This document shows positions 21,301 through 34,595 of a DNA stretch of 64,000 bases, piece after piece (the stretch's first letter is position 1; every line of letters begins with the position of its first letter). The notes under the pieces were generated by a model that worked only from the letters and a program-made list of their open reading frames with translations, was not told where the DNA came from and did no database searches. A program made the position numbers and the translations under genes. The DNA is from Sycon ciliatum (taxonomy: Eukaryota > Porifera > Calcarea > Leucosolenida > Sycettidae), in NCBI RefSeq assembly GCF_964019385.1, contig NC_088654.1, forward strand, positions 27,990,131 through 28,054,130, given 5' to 3'.

Positions 21301-21789
21301 TCAATACGGCAATTTTGCAATGATAATCGGTACCTGTATGTCCAGGTTGTAGCAAATAAACTGGAATGGCAGCACTGCTGGGTCTGGTTGTGCTTGAGCA
21401 GCTGGGGCGAGACGCCGGAATTCCTCCATGCGGAAACGAGACAGCGAATCGGCAATGCAGTTAGACTGGCCAGCAATGTGAGCAGCAGTGACGGTGAAAT
21501 TGAAGCCGGTGCACACAAAGAAGAGCTCCCTGAGCAGGGTCATGACTGGCGGTGACTTGGATGTGCCGGAGCAGATGCAATCTACCACAGCCTTGTTATC
21601 ACAGTACATTGTGTGACGAGTGTCACGTGAACTGTGAATTGTGGAACTGTACTGCTTATCACTACCTTGGTTCCCACTCTGCTTCAAATCCATCAAATAC
21701 CAAGCGTCATGAACGTTGGCGGCCTGACAGGTGATAGAGATTGGTAAATATGGCCTGAAAAGCGGATGGCATGGTATGCGGACCTGCAA
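21301..21789 (-). pseudogene. DIRS-like retroelement RNase H fragment
   Basis: A 162-codon minus-strand frame contains MYCDNKAVVDCI, LLRELFFVC and AAHIAGQSNCIADSLSR, typical of the RNase H domain in DIRS-type retroelements. It ends in the Pro/Ala-rich linker that normally precedes the tyrosine recombinase. Reverse transcriptase and recombinase are absent. A part of the same element, near 21660-21750, recurs at 34596-34690 on the opposite strand. Confidence 0.7.
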
Positions 21790-21839
21790 ACACTGGCTTC
21801 AAAAGCATTAGGCACGCCACTGTTGGGTTTTGATATCTG

Positions 21840-22100
21840 TATTAGAGATGTGCACGGGTAGTCGGGTACCGGTGCTACCCGTGAGGACCTCGGATAGACG
21901 GGTACAGAATAGTACCCGAAAACCCAAAGTCGCAGATGACATCATGTACAGTGCATGTGTGCATACTCTGCAAGTCTACCCAGTGTGAAAGGGAAGGGGT
22001 GCATTGTGGTGTTACCATGGAAACATAAACCCGATCGGGTACCCGTGGTACCCGTAGAAAACTACCCGAACCCGATACCAAAAGAAAATGCTACCCGGCT
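21840..22100. repeat. Repeat rich in GGGTAC/GTACCC
   Basis: Several CGGGTA and TACCCG boxes in both orientations surround a unique centre, starting with TAGAGATGTGCACGGG. It resembles a degraded hAT-type MITE, but no matching second end was found. Confidence 0.4.
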
Positions 22101-22302
22101 CAGCACCTATCTTTATACATGTAGAATCAAAATGAATTGTCAATGCAAGGTGAACAGAACAAGAACTGAGGAAAAGACTGCGATAACAGTGTATCAATGT
22201 ACATGCTATGAATTGTACAGTGTGATGGCATACGTGCAGGAAGTGAGTGACAAGGCAACGTATGCGTAACAGTAAATAGTACGGCCGTGGACATTGAAAT
22301 CC

Positions 22303-25300
22303 GATGGGATGACCGGGGCCGGCGCCTCATTGCTTTCAATGGGATGACCGGGGCCGGCGCCTCATTGCTTTCAATGGGATGACCGGGGCCGGCGCCTCAT
22401 TGCTTTCAATGGGATGACCGGGGCCGGCGCCCTCATTGCTTTCAATGGGATGACCGGGGCCGGCGCCTCATTGCTTTCAATGGGATGACCGGGGCCGGCG
22501 CCTCATTGCTTTCAATGGGATGACCGGGGCCGGCGCCTCATTGCTTTCAATGGGATGACCGGGGCCGGCGCCTCATTGCTTTCAATGGGATGACCGGGGC
22601 CGGCGCCTCATTGCTTTCAATGGGATGACCGGGGCCGGCGCCTCATTGCTTTCAATGGGATGACCGGGGCCGGCGCCTCATTGCTTTCAATGGGATGACC
22701 GGGGCCGGCGCCTCATTGCTTTCAATGGGATGACCGGGGCCGGCGCCTCATTGCTTTCAATGGGATGACCAGGGCCGGCGCCTCATTGCTTTCAATGGGA
22801 TGACCGGGGCCGGCGCCTCATTGCTTTCAATGGGATGACCGGGGCCGGCGCCTCATTGCTTTCAATGGGATGACCGCGGCCGGCGCCTCATTGCTTTCAA
22901 TGGGATGACCGAGGCCGGCGCCTCATTGCTTTCAATGGGATGACCGGGGCCGGCGCCTCATTGCTTTCAATGGGATGACCGGGGCCGGCGCCTCATTGCT
23001 TTCAATGGGATGACCGGGGCCGGCGCCTCATTGCTTTCAATGGGATGACCGGGGCCGGCGCCTCATTGCTTTCAATGGGATGACCGGGGCCGGCGCCTCA
23101 TTGCTTTCAATGGGATGACCGGGGCCGGCGCCTCATTGCTTTCAATGGGATGACCGGGGCCGGCGCCTCATTGCTTTCAATGGGATGACCGGGGCCGGCG
23201 CCTCATTGCTTTCAATGGGATGACCGGGGCCGGCGCCTCATTGCTTTCAATGGGATGACCGGGGCCGGCGCCTCATTGCTTTCAATGGGATGACCGGGGC
23301 CGGCGCCTCATTGCTTTCAATGGGATGACCGGGGCCGGCGCCTCATTGCTTTCAATGGGATGACCGGGGCCGGCGCCTCATTGCTTTCAATGGGATGACC
23401 GGGGCCGGCGCCTCATTGCTTTCAATGGGATGACTGGGGCCGGCGCCTCATTGCTTTCAATGGGATGACCGGGGCCGGCGCCTCATTGCTTTCAATGGGA
23501 TGACCGGGGCCGGCGCCTCATTGCTTTCAATGGGATGACCGGGGCCGGCGCCTCATTGCTTTCAATGGGATGACCGGGGCCGGCGCCTCATTGCTTTCAA
23601 TGGGATGACCGGGGCCGACGCCTCATTGCTTTCAATGGGATGACCGGGGCCGGCGCCTCATTGCTTTCAATGGGATGACCGGGGCCGGCGCCTCATTGCT
23701 TTCAATGGGATGACCGGGGCCGGCGCCTCATTGCTTTCAATGGGATGACCGGGGCCGGCGCCTCATTGCTTTCAATGGGATGACCGGGGCCGGCGCCTCA
23801 TTGCTTTCAATGGGATGACCGGGGCCGGCGCCTCATTGCTTTCAATGGGATGACCGGGGCCGGCGCCTCATTGCTTTCAATGGGATGACCGGGGCCGGCG
23901 CCTCATTGCTTTCAATGGGATGACCGGGGCCGGCGCCTCATTGCTTTCAATGGGATGACCGGGGCCGGCGCCTCATTGCTTTCAATGGGATGACCGGGGC
24001 CGGCGCCTCATTGCTTTCAATGGGATGACCGGGGCCGGCGCCTCATTGCTTTCAATGGGATGACCGGGGCCGGCGCCTCATTGCTTTCAATGGGATGACC
24101 GGGGCCGGCGCCTCATTGCTTTCAATGGGATGACCGGGGCCGGCGCCTCATTGCTTTCAATGGGATGACCGGGGCCGGCGCCTCATTGCTTTCAATGGGA
24201 TGACCGGGGCCGGCGCCTCATTGCTTTCAATGGGATGACCGGGGCCGGCGCCTCATTGCTTTCAATGGGATGACCGGGGCCGGCGCCTCATTGCTTTCAA
24301 TGGGATGACCGGGGCCGGCGCCTCATTGCTTTCAATGGGATGACCGGGGCCGGCGCCTCATTGCTTTCAATGGGATGACCGGGGCCGGCGCCTCATTGCT
24401 TTCAATGGGATGACCGGGGCCGGCGCCTCATTGCTTTCAATGGGATGACCGGGGCCGGCGCCTCATTGCTTTCAATGGGATGACCGGGGCCGGCGCCTCA
24501 TTGCTTTCAATGGGATGACCGGGGCCGGCGCCTCATTGCTTTCAATGGGATGACCGGGGCCGGCGCCTCATTGCTTTCAATGGGATGACCGGGGCCGGCG
24601 CCTCATTGCTTTCGATGGGATGACCGGGGCCGGCGCCTCATTGCTTTCAATGGGATGACCGAGGCCGGCGCCTCATTGCTTTCAATGGGATGACCGGGGC
24701 CGGCGCCTCATTGCTTTCAATGGGATGACCGGGGCCGGCGCCTCATTGCTTTCAATGGGATGACCGGGGCCGGCGCCTCATTGCTTTCAATGGGATGACC
24801 GGGGCCGGCGCCTCATTGCTTTCAATGGGATGACCGGGGCCGGCGCCTCATTGCTTTCAATGGGATGACCGGGGCCGGCGCCTCATTGCTTTCAATGGGA
24901 TGACCGGGGCCGGCGCCTCATTGCTTTCAATGGGATGACCGGGGCCGGCGCCTCATTGCTTTCAATGGGATGACCGGGGCCGGCGCCTCATTGCTTTCAA
25001 TGGGATGACCGGGGCCGGCGCCTCATTGCTTTCAATGGGATGACCGGGGCCGGCGCCTCATTGCTTTCAATGGGATGACCGGGGCCGGCGCCTCATTGCT
25101 TTCAATGGGATGACCGGGGCCGGCGCCTCATTGCTTTCAATGGGATGACCGGGGCCGGCGCCTCATTGCTTTCAATGGGATGACCGGGGCCGGCGCCTCA
25201 TTGCTTTCAATGGGATGACCGGGGCCGGCGCCTCATTGCTTTCAATGGGATGACCGGGGCCGGCGCCTCATTGCTTTCAATGGGATGACCGGGGCCGGCG

Positions 25301-28300
25301 CCTCATTGCTTTCAATGGGATGACCGGGGCCGGCGCCTCATTGCTTTCAATGGGATGACCGGGGCCGGCGCCTCATTGCTTTCAATGGAATGACCGAGGC
25401 CGGCGCCTCATTGCTTTCAATGGGATGACCGGGGCCGGCGCCTCATTGCTTTCAATGGGATGACCGGGGCCGGCGCCTCATTGCTTTCAATGGGATGACC
25501 GGGGCCGGCGCCTCATTGCTTTCAATGGGATGACCGGGGCCGGCGCCTCATTGCTTTCAATGGGATGACCGGGGCCGGTGCCTCATTGCTTTCAATGGGA
25601 TGACCGGGGCCGGCGCCTCATTGCTTTCAATGGGATGACCGGGGCCGGCGCCTCATTGCTTTCAATGGGATGACCGGGGCCGGCGCCTCATTGCTTTCAA
25701 TGGGATGACCGGGGCCGGCGCCTCATTGCTTTCAATGGGATGACCGGGGCCGGCGCCTCATTGCTTTCAATGGGATGACCGGGGCCGGCGCCTCATTGCT
25801 TTCAATGGGATGACCGGGGCCGGCGCCTCATTGCTTTCAATGGGATGACCGAGGCCGGCGCCTCATTGCTTTCAATGGGATGACCGGGGCCGGCGCCTCA
25901 TTGCTTTCAATGGGATGACCGGGGCCGGCGCCTCATTGCTTTCAATGGGATGACCGGGGCCGGCGCCTCATTGCTTTCAATGGGATGACCGGGGCCGGCG
26001 CCTCATTGCTTTCAATGGGATGACCGGGGCCGGCGCCTCATTGCTTTCAATGGGATGACCGGGGCCGGCGCCTCATTGCTTTCAATGGGATGACCGGGGC
26101 CGGCGCCTCATTGCTTTCAATGGGATGACCGGGGCCGGCGCCTCATTGCTTTCAATGGGATGACCGGGGCCGGCGCCTCATTGCTTTCAATGGGATGACC
26201 GGGGCCGGCGCCTCATTGCTTTCAATGGGATGACCGGGGCCGGCGCCTCATTGCTTTCAATGGGATGACCGGGGCCGGCGCCTCATTGCTTTCAATGGGA
26301 TGACCGGGGCCGGCGCCTCATTGCTTTCAATGGGATGACCGGGGCCGGCACCTCATTGCTTTCAATGGGATGACCGGGGCCGGCGCCTCATTGCTTTCAA
26401 TGGAATGACCGAGGCCGGCGCCTCATTGCTTTCAATGGGATGACCGGGGCCGGCGCCTCATTGCTTTCAATGGGATGACCGGGGCCGGCGCCTCATTGCT
26501 TTCAATGGGATGACCGGGGCCGGCGCCTCATTGCTTTCAATGGGATGACCGGGGCCGGCGCCTCATTGCTTTCAATGGGATGACCGGGGCCGGCGCCTCA
26601 TTGCTTTCAATGGGATGACCGGGGCCGGCGCCTCATTGCTTTCAATGGGATGACCGGGGCCGGCGCCTCATTGCTTTCAATGGGATGACCGGGGCCGGCG
26701 CCTCATTGCTTTCAATGGGATGACCGGGGCCGGCGCCTCATTGCTTTCAATGGGATGACCGGGGCCGGCGCCTCATTGCTTTCAATGGGATGACCGGGGC
26801 CGGCGCCTCATTGCTTTCAATGGGATGACCGGGGCCGGCGCCTCATTGCTTTCAATGGGATGACCGAGGCCGGCGCCTCATTGCTTTCAATGGGATGACC
26901 GGGGCCGGCGCCTCATTGCTTTCAATGGGATGACCGGGGCCGGCGCCTCATTGCTTTCAATGGGATGACCGGGGCCGGCGCCTCATTGCTTTCAATGGGA
27001 TGACCGGGGCCGGCGCCTCATTGCTTTCAATGGGATGACCGGGGCCGGCGCCTCATTGCTTTCAATGGGATGACCGGGGCCGGCGCCTCATTGCTTTCAA
27101 TGGGATGACCGGGGCCGGCGCCTCATTGCTTTCAATGGGATGACCGGGGCCGGCGCCTCATTGCTTTCAATGGGATGACCGGGGCCGGCGCCTCATTGCT
27201 TTCAATGGGATGACCGGGGCCGGCGCCTCATTGCTTTCAATGGGATGACCGGGGCCGGCGCCTCATTGCTTTCAATGGGATGACCAGGGCCGGCGCCTCA
27301 TTGCTTTCAATGGGATGACCGGGGCCGGCGCCTCATTGCTTTCAATGGGATGACCGGGGCCGGCGCCTCATTGCTTTCAATGGGATGACCGGGGCCGGCG
27401 CCTCATTGCTTTCAATGGGATGACCGCGGCCGGCGCCTCATTGCTTTCAATGGGATGACCGGGGCCGGCGCCTCATTGCTTTCAATGGGATGACCGGGGC
27501 CGGCGCCTCATTGCTTTCAATGGGATGACCAGGGCCGGCGCCTCATTGCTTTCAATGGGATGACCGGGGCCGGCGCCTCATTGCTTTCAATGGGATGACC
27601 GGGGCCGGCGCCTCATTGCTTTCAATGGGATGACCGGGGCCGGCGCCTCATTGCTTTCAATGGGATGACCAGGGCCGGCGCCTCATTGCTTTCAATGGGA
27701 TGACCGGGGCCGGCGCCTCATTGCTTTCAATGGGATGACCGGGGCCGGCGCCTCATTGCTTTCAATGGGATGACCGGGGCCGGCGCCTCATTGCTTTCAA
27801 TGGGATGACCGGGGCCGGCGCCTCATTGCTTTCAATGGGATGACCGGGGCCGGCGCCTCATTGCTTTCAATGGGATGACCAGGGCCGGCGCCTCATTGCT
27901 TTCAATGGGATGACCGGGGCCGGCGCCCTCATTGCTTTCAATGGGATGACCGAGGCCGGCGCCTCATTGCTTTCAATGGGATGACCGGGGCCGGCGCCTC
28001 ATTGCTTTCAATGGGATGACCGGGGCCGGCGCCTCATTGCTTTCAATGGGATGACCAGGGCCGGCGCCTCATTGCTTTCAATGGGATGACCGGGGCCGGC
28101 GCCCTCATTGCTTTCAATGGGATGACCGGGGCCGGCGCCTCATTACTTTCAATGGGATGACAGGGGCCGGCGCCTCATTGTTTTCAATGGGATGACCGGG
28201 GCCGGCGCCTCATTGCTTTCAATGGGATGACCGGGGCCGGCGCCTCATTGCTTTCAATGGGATGACCGGGGCCGGCGCCTCATTGCTTTCAATGGGATGA

Positions 28301-28665
28301 CCAGGGCCGGCGCCTCATTGCTTTCAATGGGATGACCGGGGCCGGCGCCCTCATTGCTTTCAATGGGATGACCGAGGCCGGCGCCTCATTGCTTTCAATG
28401 GGATGACCGGGGCCGGCGCCTCATTGCTTTCAATGGGATGACCGGGGCCGGCGCCTCATTGCTTTCAATGGGATGACCAGGGCCGGCGCCTCATTGCTTT
28501 CAATGGGATGACCGGGGCCGGCGCCCTCATTGCTTTCAATGGGATGACCGGGGCCGGCGCCTCATTACTTTCAATGGGATGACAGGGGCCGGCGCCTCAT
28601 TGTTTTCAATGGGATGACCTCATTGCTTTTAATGGGATGACCGGGGCCGGCGTCTCATTGCTTTT
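22303..28665 (+). repeat. Satellite A, 35-bp unit, about 180 copies
   Basis: Head-to-tail array of a unit starting TGGGATGACCGGGGCCGGCG and finishing CCTCATTGCTTTCAA. Most copies are identical; variants are single changes (GAGG, CAGG or CGCG for CGGG) or a 36-bp form with an extra C after GGCGCC, mainly at the array ends. Each unit contains the palindrome GGCGCC and the inverted pair CATTG/CAATG. It is not coding: 35 bp shifts frame in each unit. A smaller array is at 34993-35325. Confidence 0.98.
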
Positions 28666-28699
28666 AGCTGATACATGCACTGTAGTTCATGTACACACT
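28666..28699 (+). repeat. Junction between satellites A and B
   Basis: TTTTAGC...GCACTGTAGTTCA links the two arrays and is repeated, diverged, at about 35320-35360. Confidence 0.8.
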
Positions 28700-31600
28700 G
28701 TGAAAGTGGATCAGCTATGCAGTGCTCGTAACCATGGTGACTGCAAGGCCAGCACCCTAGGTGTAAAAGTGGATCAGCAATGCAGTGTTCGTGACTGCAA
28801 GGCCAGCACCCCGGGTGTAAAAGTGGATCAGCTATGGAGTGCTCGTGACTGCAAGGCCAGCACCCCGGGTGTAAAAGTGGATCAGCTATGGAGTGCTCGT
28901 GACTGCAAGGCCAGCACCCCGGGTGTAAAAGTGGATCAGCTATGCAGTGGCAGCAGTGCTCGTGACTGCAAGGCCAGCACCCCGTGTGTAAAAGTGGATC
29001 AGCAATGCAGTGCTCGTGGCTGCAAGGCCAGCACCCCGGGTGTAAAAGTGGATCAGCAATGCATGCAGTGCTCCTGGCTGCAAGGCCAGCACCCCGGGTG
29101 TAAAAGTGGATCAGCAATGCAGGGCTCGTGACTGCAAGGCCAGCACCCCGGGTGTAAAAGTGGATCAGCAATGCAGTGCTCGTGACTGCAAGGCCAGCAC
29201 CCCGGGTGTGAAAGTGGATCAGCAATGCAGTGCTCGTGACTGCAAGGCCAGCACCCCGGGTGTAAAAGTGGATCAGCAATGCACTGCTTGTGACTGCAAG
29301 GCCAGCACCCCGGGTGTAAAAGTGGATCAGCAATGCAGTGCTCGTGGCTGCAAGGCCAGCACCCCGGGTGTAAAAGTGGATCAGCTATGCAGTGCTCGTG
29401 GCTGCAAGGCCAGCACCCCGGGTGTAAAAGTGGATCAGCAATGCAGTGCTTGTGGCTGCAAGGCCAGCACCCCGGGTGTAAAAGTGGATCGGCTGTACAG
29501 TGCTCGTGGCTGCAAGGCCTGCACCCCGGTTGTAAAAGTGGATCAGCTATGCAGTGCTCGTGACTGCAAGGCCAGCACCACGGGTGTAAAAGTGGATCAG
29601 CAATGCAGTGCTCGTGGCTGCAAGGCCAGCACCCCGGGTGAAAAAGTGGATCAGCAATGCAAAGGCCAGCACCCGGGGTGTAAAAGTGGATCAACAATGC
29701 AGTGCTCGTGACTGCAAGGCCAGCGCCAGGGGTGTAAAAGTGGATCAGCAATGCAGTGCTCGTGACTGCAAGGCCAGCACCCCGGGTGTAAAAGTGGATC
29801 AGCTATGCAGTGCTCGTGACGGCAAGGCCAGCACCCCGGGTGTAAAAGTGGATCAGCTATGCACTGCTCGTGACTGCAAGGCCAGCACCCCGGGTGTGAA
29901 AGTGGATCAGCAATGCAGTGCTCCTGCAGTCCTGGCTGCAAGGCCAGCGCTAGGGGTGTAAAAGTGGATCAGCTATGCAGTGCTCGTGACTGCAAGGCCA
30001 GCACCCCGGGTGTAAAAGTGGATCAGCTATGCAGTGCTCGTGACTGCAAGGCCAGCACCCCGGGTGTAAAAGTGGATCAGCAATGCAGTGCTCTTGACTG
30101 CAAGGCCAGCACCCCGGGTGTAAAAGTGGATCAGCAATGCTGTGCTCGTGTCTGCAAGGCCAGCACCCCGGGTGTAAAAGTGGAGCAGCTATGCAGTGCT
30201 GTTGGCTGCAAGGCCAGCACCCCGGGTGTAAAAGTGGATCAGCAATGCAGTGCTTGTGGCGGCAAGGCCAGCACCCCGGGTGTAAAAGTGGATCGGCTGT
30301 ACAGTGCTCGTGGCTGCAAGGCCTGCACCCCGGGTGTAAAAGTGGATCAGCTATGCAGTGCTCGTGACTGCTAGGCCAGCGCCACGGGTGTAAAAGTGGA
30401 TCGGCAATGCAGTGCTCGTGGCTGCAAGGCCAGCACCCCGGGTGTAAAAGTGGATCAGCAATGCAAAGGCCAGCACCGGGGGTGTAAAAGTGGATCAGCA
30501 ATGCAGTGCTCGTGACTGCAAGGCCAGCACCCCGGGTGTAAAAGTGGATCAGCTATGCACTGCTCGTGACTGCAAGGCCAGCACCCCGGGTGTAAATGTG
30601 GATCAGCTATGCAGTGCTCGTGACGGTAAGGCCAGCACCCCGGGTGTAAAAGTGGATCAGCTCTGCACTGCTCGTGACTGCAAGGCCAGCACCCCGGGTG
30701 TGAAAGTGGATCAGCAATGCAGTGCTCCTGCAGTCCTGGCTGCAAGGCCAGCGCCAGGGGTGTAAAAGTGGATCAGCAATGCAGTGCTCGTGACTGCAAG
30801 GCCAGCGCCAGGGGTGTAAAAGTGGATCAGCAATGCAGTGCTCGTGACTGCAAGGCCAGCACCCCGGGTGTAAAAGTGGATCAGCTATGCAGTGCTCGTG
30901 ACGGCAAGGCCAGCACCCCGGGTGTAAAAGTGGATCAGCTCTGCACTGCTCGTGACTGCAAGGCCAGCACCCCGGGTGTGAAAGTGGATTAGCAATGCAG
31001 TGCTCCTGCAGTCCTGGCTGCAAGGCCAGCGCCAGGGGTGTAAAAGTGGATCAGCAGTGCAGTGCTCGTGACGGCAAGGCCAGCACCCCGGGTGTAAAAG
31101 TGGATCAGCTCTGCACTGCTCGTGGCTGCAAGGCCAGCACCCCGGGTGTGAAAGTGGATCAGCAATGCAGTGCTCCTGCAGTCCTGGCTGCAAGGCCAGC
31201 GCCAGGGGTGTAAAAGTGGATCAGCAATGCAGTGCTCGTGACTGCAAGGCCAGCGCCAGGGGTGTAAAAGTGGATCAGCAATGCAGTGCTCGTGACTGCA
31301 AGGCCAGCACCCCGGGTGTAAAAGTGGATCAGCTATGCAGTGCTCGTGACGGCAAGGCCAGCACCCCGGGTGTAAAAGTGGATCAGCTCTGCACTGCTCG
31401 TGACTGCAAGGCCAGCACCCCGGGTGTGAAAGTGGATTAGCAATGCAGTGCTCCTGCAGTCCTGGCTGCAAGGCCAGCGCCAGGGGTGTAAAAGTGGATC
31501 AGCAGTGCAGTGCTCGTGGCTGCAAGGCCAGCACCCCGGGTGTAAAAGTGGATCAGCTATGCAGTGCTCGTGACGGCAAGGCCAGCACCCCGGGTGTAAA

Positions 31601-32632
31601 AGTGGATCAGCTATGCACTGCTCGTGACTGCAAGGCCAGCGCCAGGGGTGTAAAAGTGGATCAGCAATGCAGTGCTCGTGACTGCGAGGCCAGCACCCCG
31701 GGTGTAAAAGTGGATCAGCTATGCAGTGCTCGTGACGGCAAGGCCAGCACCCCGGGTGTAAAAGTGGATCAGCTCTGCACTGCTCGTGGCTGCAAGGCCA
31801 GCACCCCGGGTGTGAAAGTGGATCAGCAATGCAGTGCTCCTGCAGTCCTGGCTGCAAGGCCAGCGCCAGGGGTGTAAAAGTGGATCAGCAATGCAGTGCT
31901 CGTGGCTGCAAGGCCAGCACCCCGGGTGTAAAAGTGGATCAGCTATGCAGTGCTCTTGACGGCAAGGCCAGCACCCCGGGTGTAAAAGTGGATCAGCTAT
32001 GCACTGCTCGTGACTGCAAGGCCAGCACTCCGGGTGTGAAAGTGGATCAGCAATGCAGTGCTCCTGCAGTCCTGGCTGCAAGGCCAGCGCCAGGGGTGTA
32101 AAAGTGGATCAGCAATGCAGTGCTCGTGGCTGCAAGGCCAGCACCCCGGGTGTAAAAGTGGATCAGCTATGCAGTGCTCGTGACTGCAAGGCCAGCACCC
32201 TGGGTGTGAAAGTGGATCAGCAATGCAGTGCTCCTGCAGTCCTGGCTGCAAGGCCAGCGCCAGGGGTGTAAAAGTGGATCAGCAATGCAGCGCTCGTGGC
32301 TGCAAGGCCAGCACCCCGGGTGTGAAAGTGGATCAGCTATGCAGTGCTCGTGACTGTAAGGCCAGCACCCCGGGTGTAAAAGTGGATCAGCAATGCAGTG
32401 CTCGTGGCTGCAAGGCCAGCACCCCGGGTGTAAAAGTGGATCAGCAATGCAGTGCTCGTGGCTGCAAGGCCAGCACCCCGGGTGTAATAATGGATCAGCT
32501 ATGAAGTGCTCGTGACTGCAAGGCCAGCACCCCGGGTGTAAAAGTGGATCAGCAATGCAGTGCTCGTGGCTGCAAGGCCAGCACCCCGGGTGTAAAAGTG
32601 GATCAGCAATGCAGTGCTCGTGGCTGCAACCG
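28700..32632 (+). repeat. Satellite B, 54-bp unit, about 73 copies
   Basis: The unit includes TGCAAGGCCAGCACCCCGGG, TGTAAAAGTGGATCAGC and AATGCAGTGCTCGTG. Because 54 bp is 18 codons and lacks stops, both strands show long repetitive frames; these look like a by-product, since several are cut by stops and none has a start or splice context. From 29900 onward a variant CTCCTGCAGTCCTGGCTG recurs at intervals of about 170-390 bp, showing higher-order structure. Confidence 0.95.
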
Positions 32633-32825
32633 CAGTAGTAGTACGAGAGAACTTAGCATACACATACAGAAAGCGTGATGCATAGATGGGTACACCAGCC
32701 ACGCGGGCTTCACTTGATGCGACACAGCATGGGATAGATCAACGGTGCTGAGCGGAGCGAGTTCCATCTCCCCATTACACACCAGAACCTCCCATTGTAT
32801 TTTATTCTTTCTCTATGCTACACAG

Positions 32826-33111
32826 GTTACTCTGAGTGGTGGAACACCGCTCACGTTGTCCTGGACAAAGAGCAAAACAAATACAAACGTCTTCCAGGCC
32901 CAGGTACCAGAAGGCATGGCGTTCACCACTCTGTTCGTCAACGGCGTTCGGCAGATCCGTGCACGCTACCCCAACGGTGATCCTCAGCAGATGTCCGGCG
33001 TGTGCTATTATGTCAGTCAAGAGGGCGACGAAGGTTGTCAAGGTTACGCCACGGCGAGCGGTGCAATATCCGAGGACGCCAGGCTTGACCACCTCTTCAA
33101 AGATCGCCAAG
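32826..33111 (+). CDS. Beta-helix protein gene, exon a
   Basis: Acceptor AG at 32824-32825 follows a pyrimidine-rich tract; donor GTAACA at 33112. The exon encodes VTLSGGTPLTLSW, FVNGVRQIRARYPNGD and a Cys-containing segment (CYYVSQEGDEGC), and ends in phase 1. It matches the region after the N-terminal part of animal right-handed beta-helix proteins. The exons for the signal peptide and first ~100 residues were not found; they would have to lie upstream of the 10-kb satellites, or are lost. Confidence 0.75.
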
Positions 33112-33388
33112 GTAACACTGATTTTTCAGTACTTGCATTGTCAAACGTTCCCGTGTGCACATGCGTTACAACGATGCACCTGCAACTTTTATGCGGGCGA
33201 AATAATTCAGACGTACTTTACAAGAGCATGAAAGCATGTGGGGGTCGACGTCCACTCCTATTTTTATCTATTGTAATCTCAATACTCGCTTCATGGGTGC
33301 AGCGAATAGGATTTTAGGTCTTTGATCACTTTGTGGTGGGTCTGATCAACTCACCTCCCTCCACTTTAGGAGCTACATCTGTGTCTTG

Positions 33389-33800
33389 ATACATAGAGAG
33401 TGATGGTGTTTCTGCAGCTGTGCATTGATACATAGAGAGTGATGGTGTTCCTGCAGCTGTGTATTGATACATAGAGAGTGATGGTGTTCCTGCAGCTGTG
33501 CATTGATACATAGAGAGTGATGGTGTTCCTGCAGCTGTGCATTGATACATAGAGAGTGATGGTGTTGCTGCAGCTGTGCATTGATACATAGAGAGTGATG
33601 GTGTTCCTGCAGCTGTGCATTGATACATAGAGAGTGATGGTGTTCCTGCAGCTGTGCATTGATACATAGAGAGTGATGGTGTTCCTGCAGCTGTGTATTG
33701 ATACATAGAGAGTGATGGTGTTGCTGCAGCTGTGCATTGATACATAGAGAGTGATGGTGTTGCTGCAGCTGTTCATTGATACATAGAGAGTGATGGTGTT
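33389..33800 (+). repeat. Satellite C, 39-bp minisatellite in intron
   Basis: About 10-11 copies of a unit starting ATACATAGAGAGTGATGGTG. Being 13 codons long, it opens all three minus frames; I regard these as non-coding because the array lies between two exons of a plus-strand gene. Confidence 0.95.
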
Positions 33801-33945
33801 TCTGTGGATGAGAAAAACTCAGACCTCCAGCCATGTCTCACACAAACTGTGAATTATGAAAATCTCGTTATCCTTTAGAACGCAATGATACCAACTCCAT
33901 TCCCCTGCTATTCTCTCTGGTTGTGTGACTTGTTTTACATTATAG

Positions 33946-34307
33946 ACGGTAGCGGGGCGGAAGATCTGGACGCTTCTCAAGACCTCCACTCGCACTCGCC
34001 ACTGCAGACAGCAGCAGCAGCACCCTCACCCAGTGACACGATGATAAGTGTGGATAAACCAGTTCGTCCACATCATGTCACTGGTGATGATCACTGGTCA
34101 TCGTTCCACTATCATACATACTCCGCTCTAGACGGTGTGCCCGGACTTCAGCCCGTCTACTCATTCTGGAACGATCCGTACCGTGATCGGCCAAAGGGAA
34201 TCAAATACGGCGCAGAGATGGCCAACAGGACGGCAACGTGGAGTAATCCCAGCACCGGCGTTGTTCATATGTTCCACACTCAGTACTGGGGAAACTGGAT
34301 GTTTCAG
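33946..34307 (+). CDS. Beta-helix protein gene, exon b
   Basis: Acceptor TATAG before 33946, donor GTGAGC at 34308. The phase joins exon a exactly, completing an Asp codon. It encodes a low-complexity Ser/Ala stretch, then YSFWNDPYRDRPKGIKYG and WSNPSTGVVHMFHTQYWGNW, and ends in phase 0. Confidence 0.8.
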
Positions 34308-34354
34308 GTGAGCCGTCCTGTGACCTGGTTACTCATAACGTCACAAGGGCTAGT

Positions 34355-34530
34355 CATGTGACCTGTTTTGCATGACGTCATCAATGGCTGGTCATGTGAT
34401 GTGGATTTGTCATGTGACCTGATTGCACATGATGTCATCAATGGTTTGTCATGTGAGCTGCTTACGCATGATGTCATTAATGATTGGTTATGTGACCTGC
34501 TTATGCATTATGTCATCAATGATGAGTCAT
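34355..34530 (+). repeat. Four-copy minisatellite of GTCATGTGACCTG type
   Basis: Units of about 57 bp contain CATGTGACCTG and GATGTCATCAATG; the first carries a full TGACGTCA box at about 34375. It is within the intron. Confidence 0.75.
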
Positions 34531-34595
34531 GTGGCATGCCCAGTGCTTTTGTAGCCAGTGTTTGCGGGTCTGAATATCGTGACACAAGGGTATTC

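Noticed and set aside
22303..28665. CRISPR array
   Set aside because: Contiguous identical units without unique spacers, in a eukaryotic context: a satellite.
28629..31877. Long repetitive reading frames over satellite B as a Cys-rich protein gene
   Set aside because: Both strands are open because the unit is 54 bp without stops; frames are broken repeatedly and lack start, signal or splice context.
33326..33834. Three overlapping minus-strand repeat proteins over the 39-bp minisatellite
   Set aside because: All three frames are open only because of the unit length; the array lies in an intron of a plus-strand gene.
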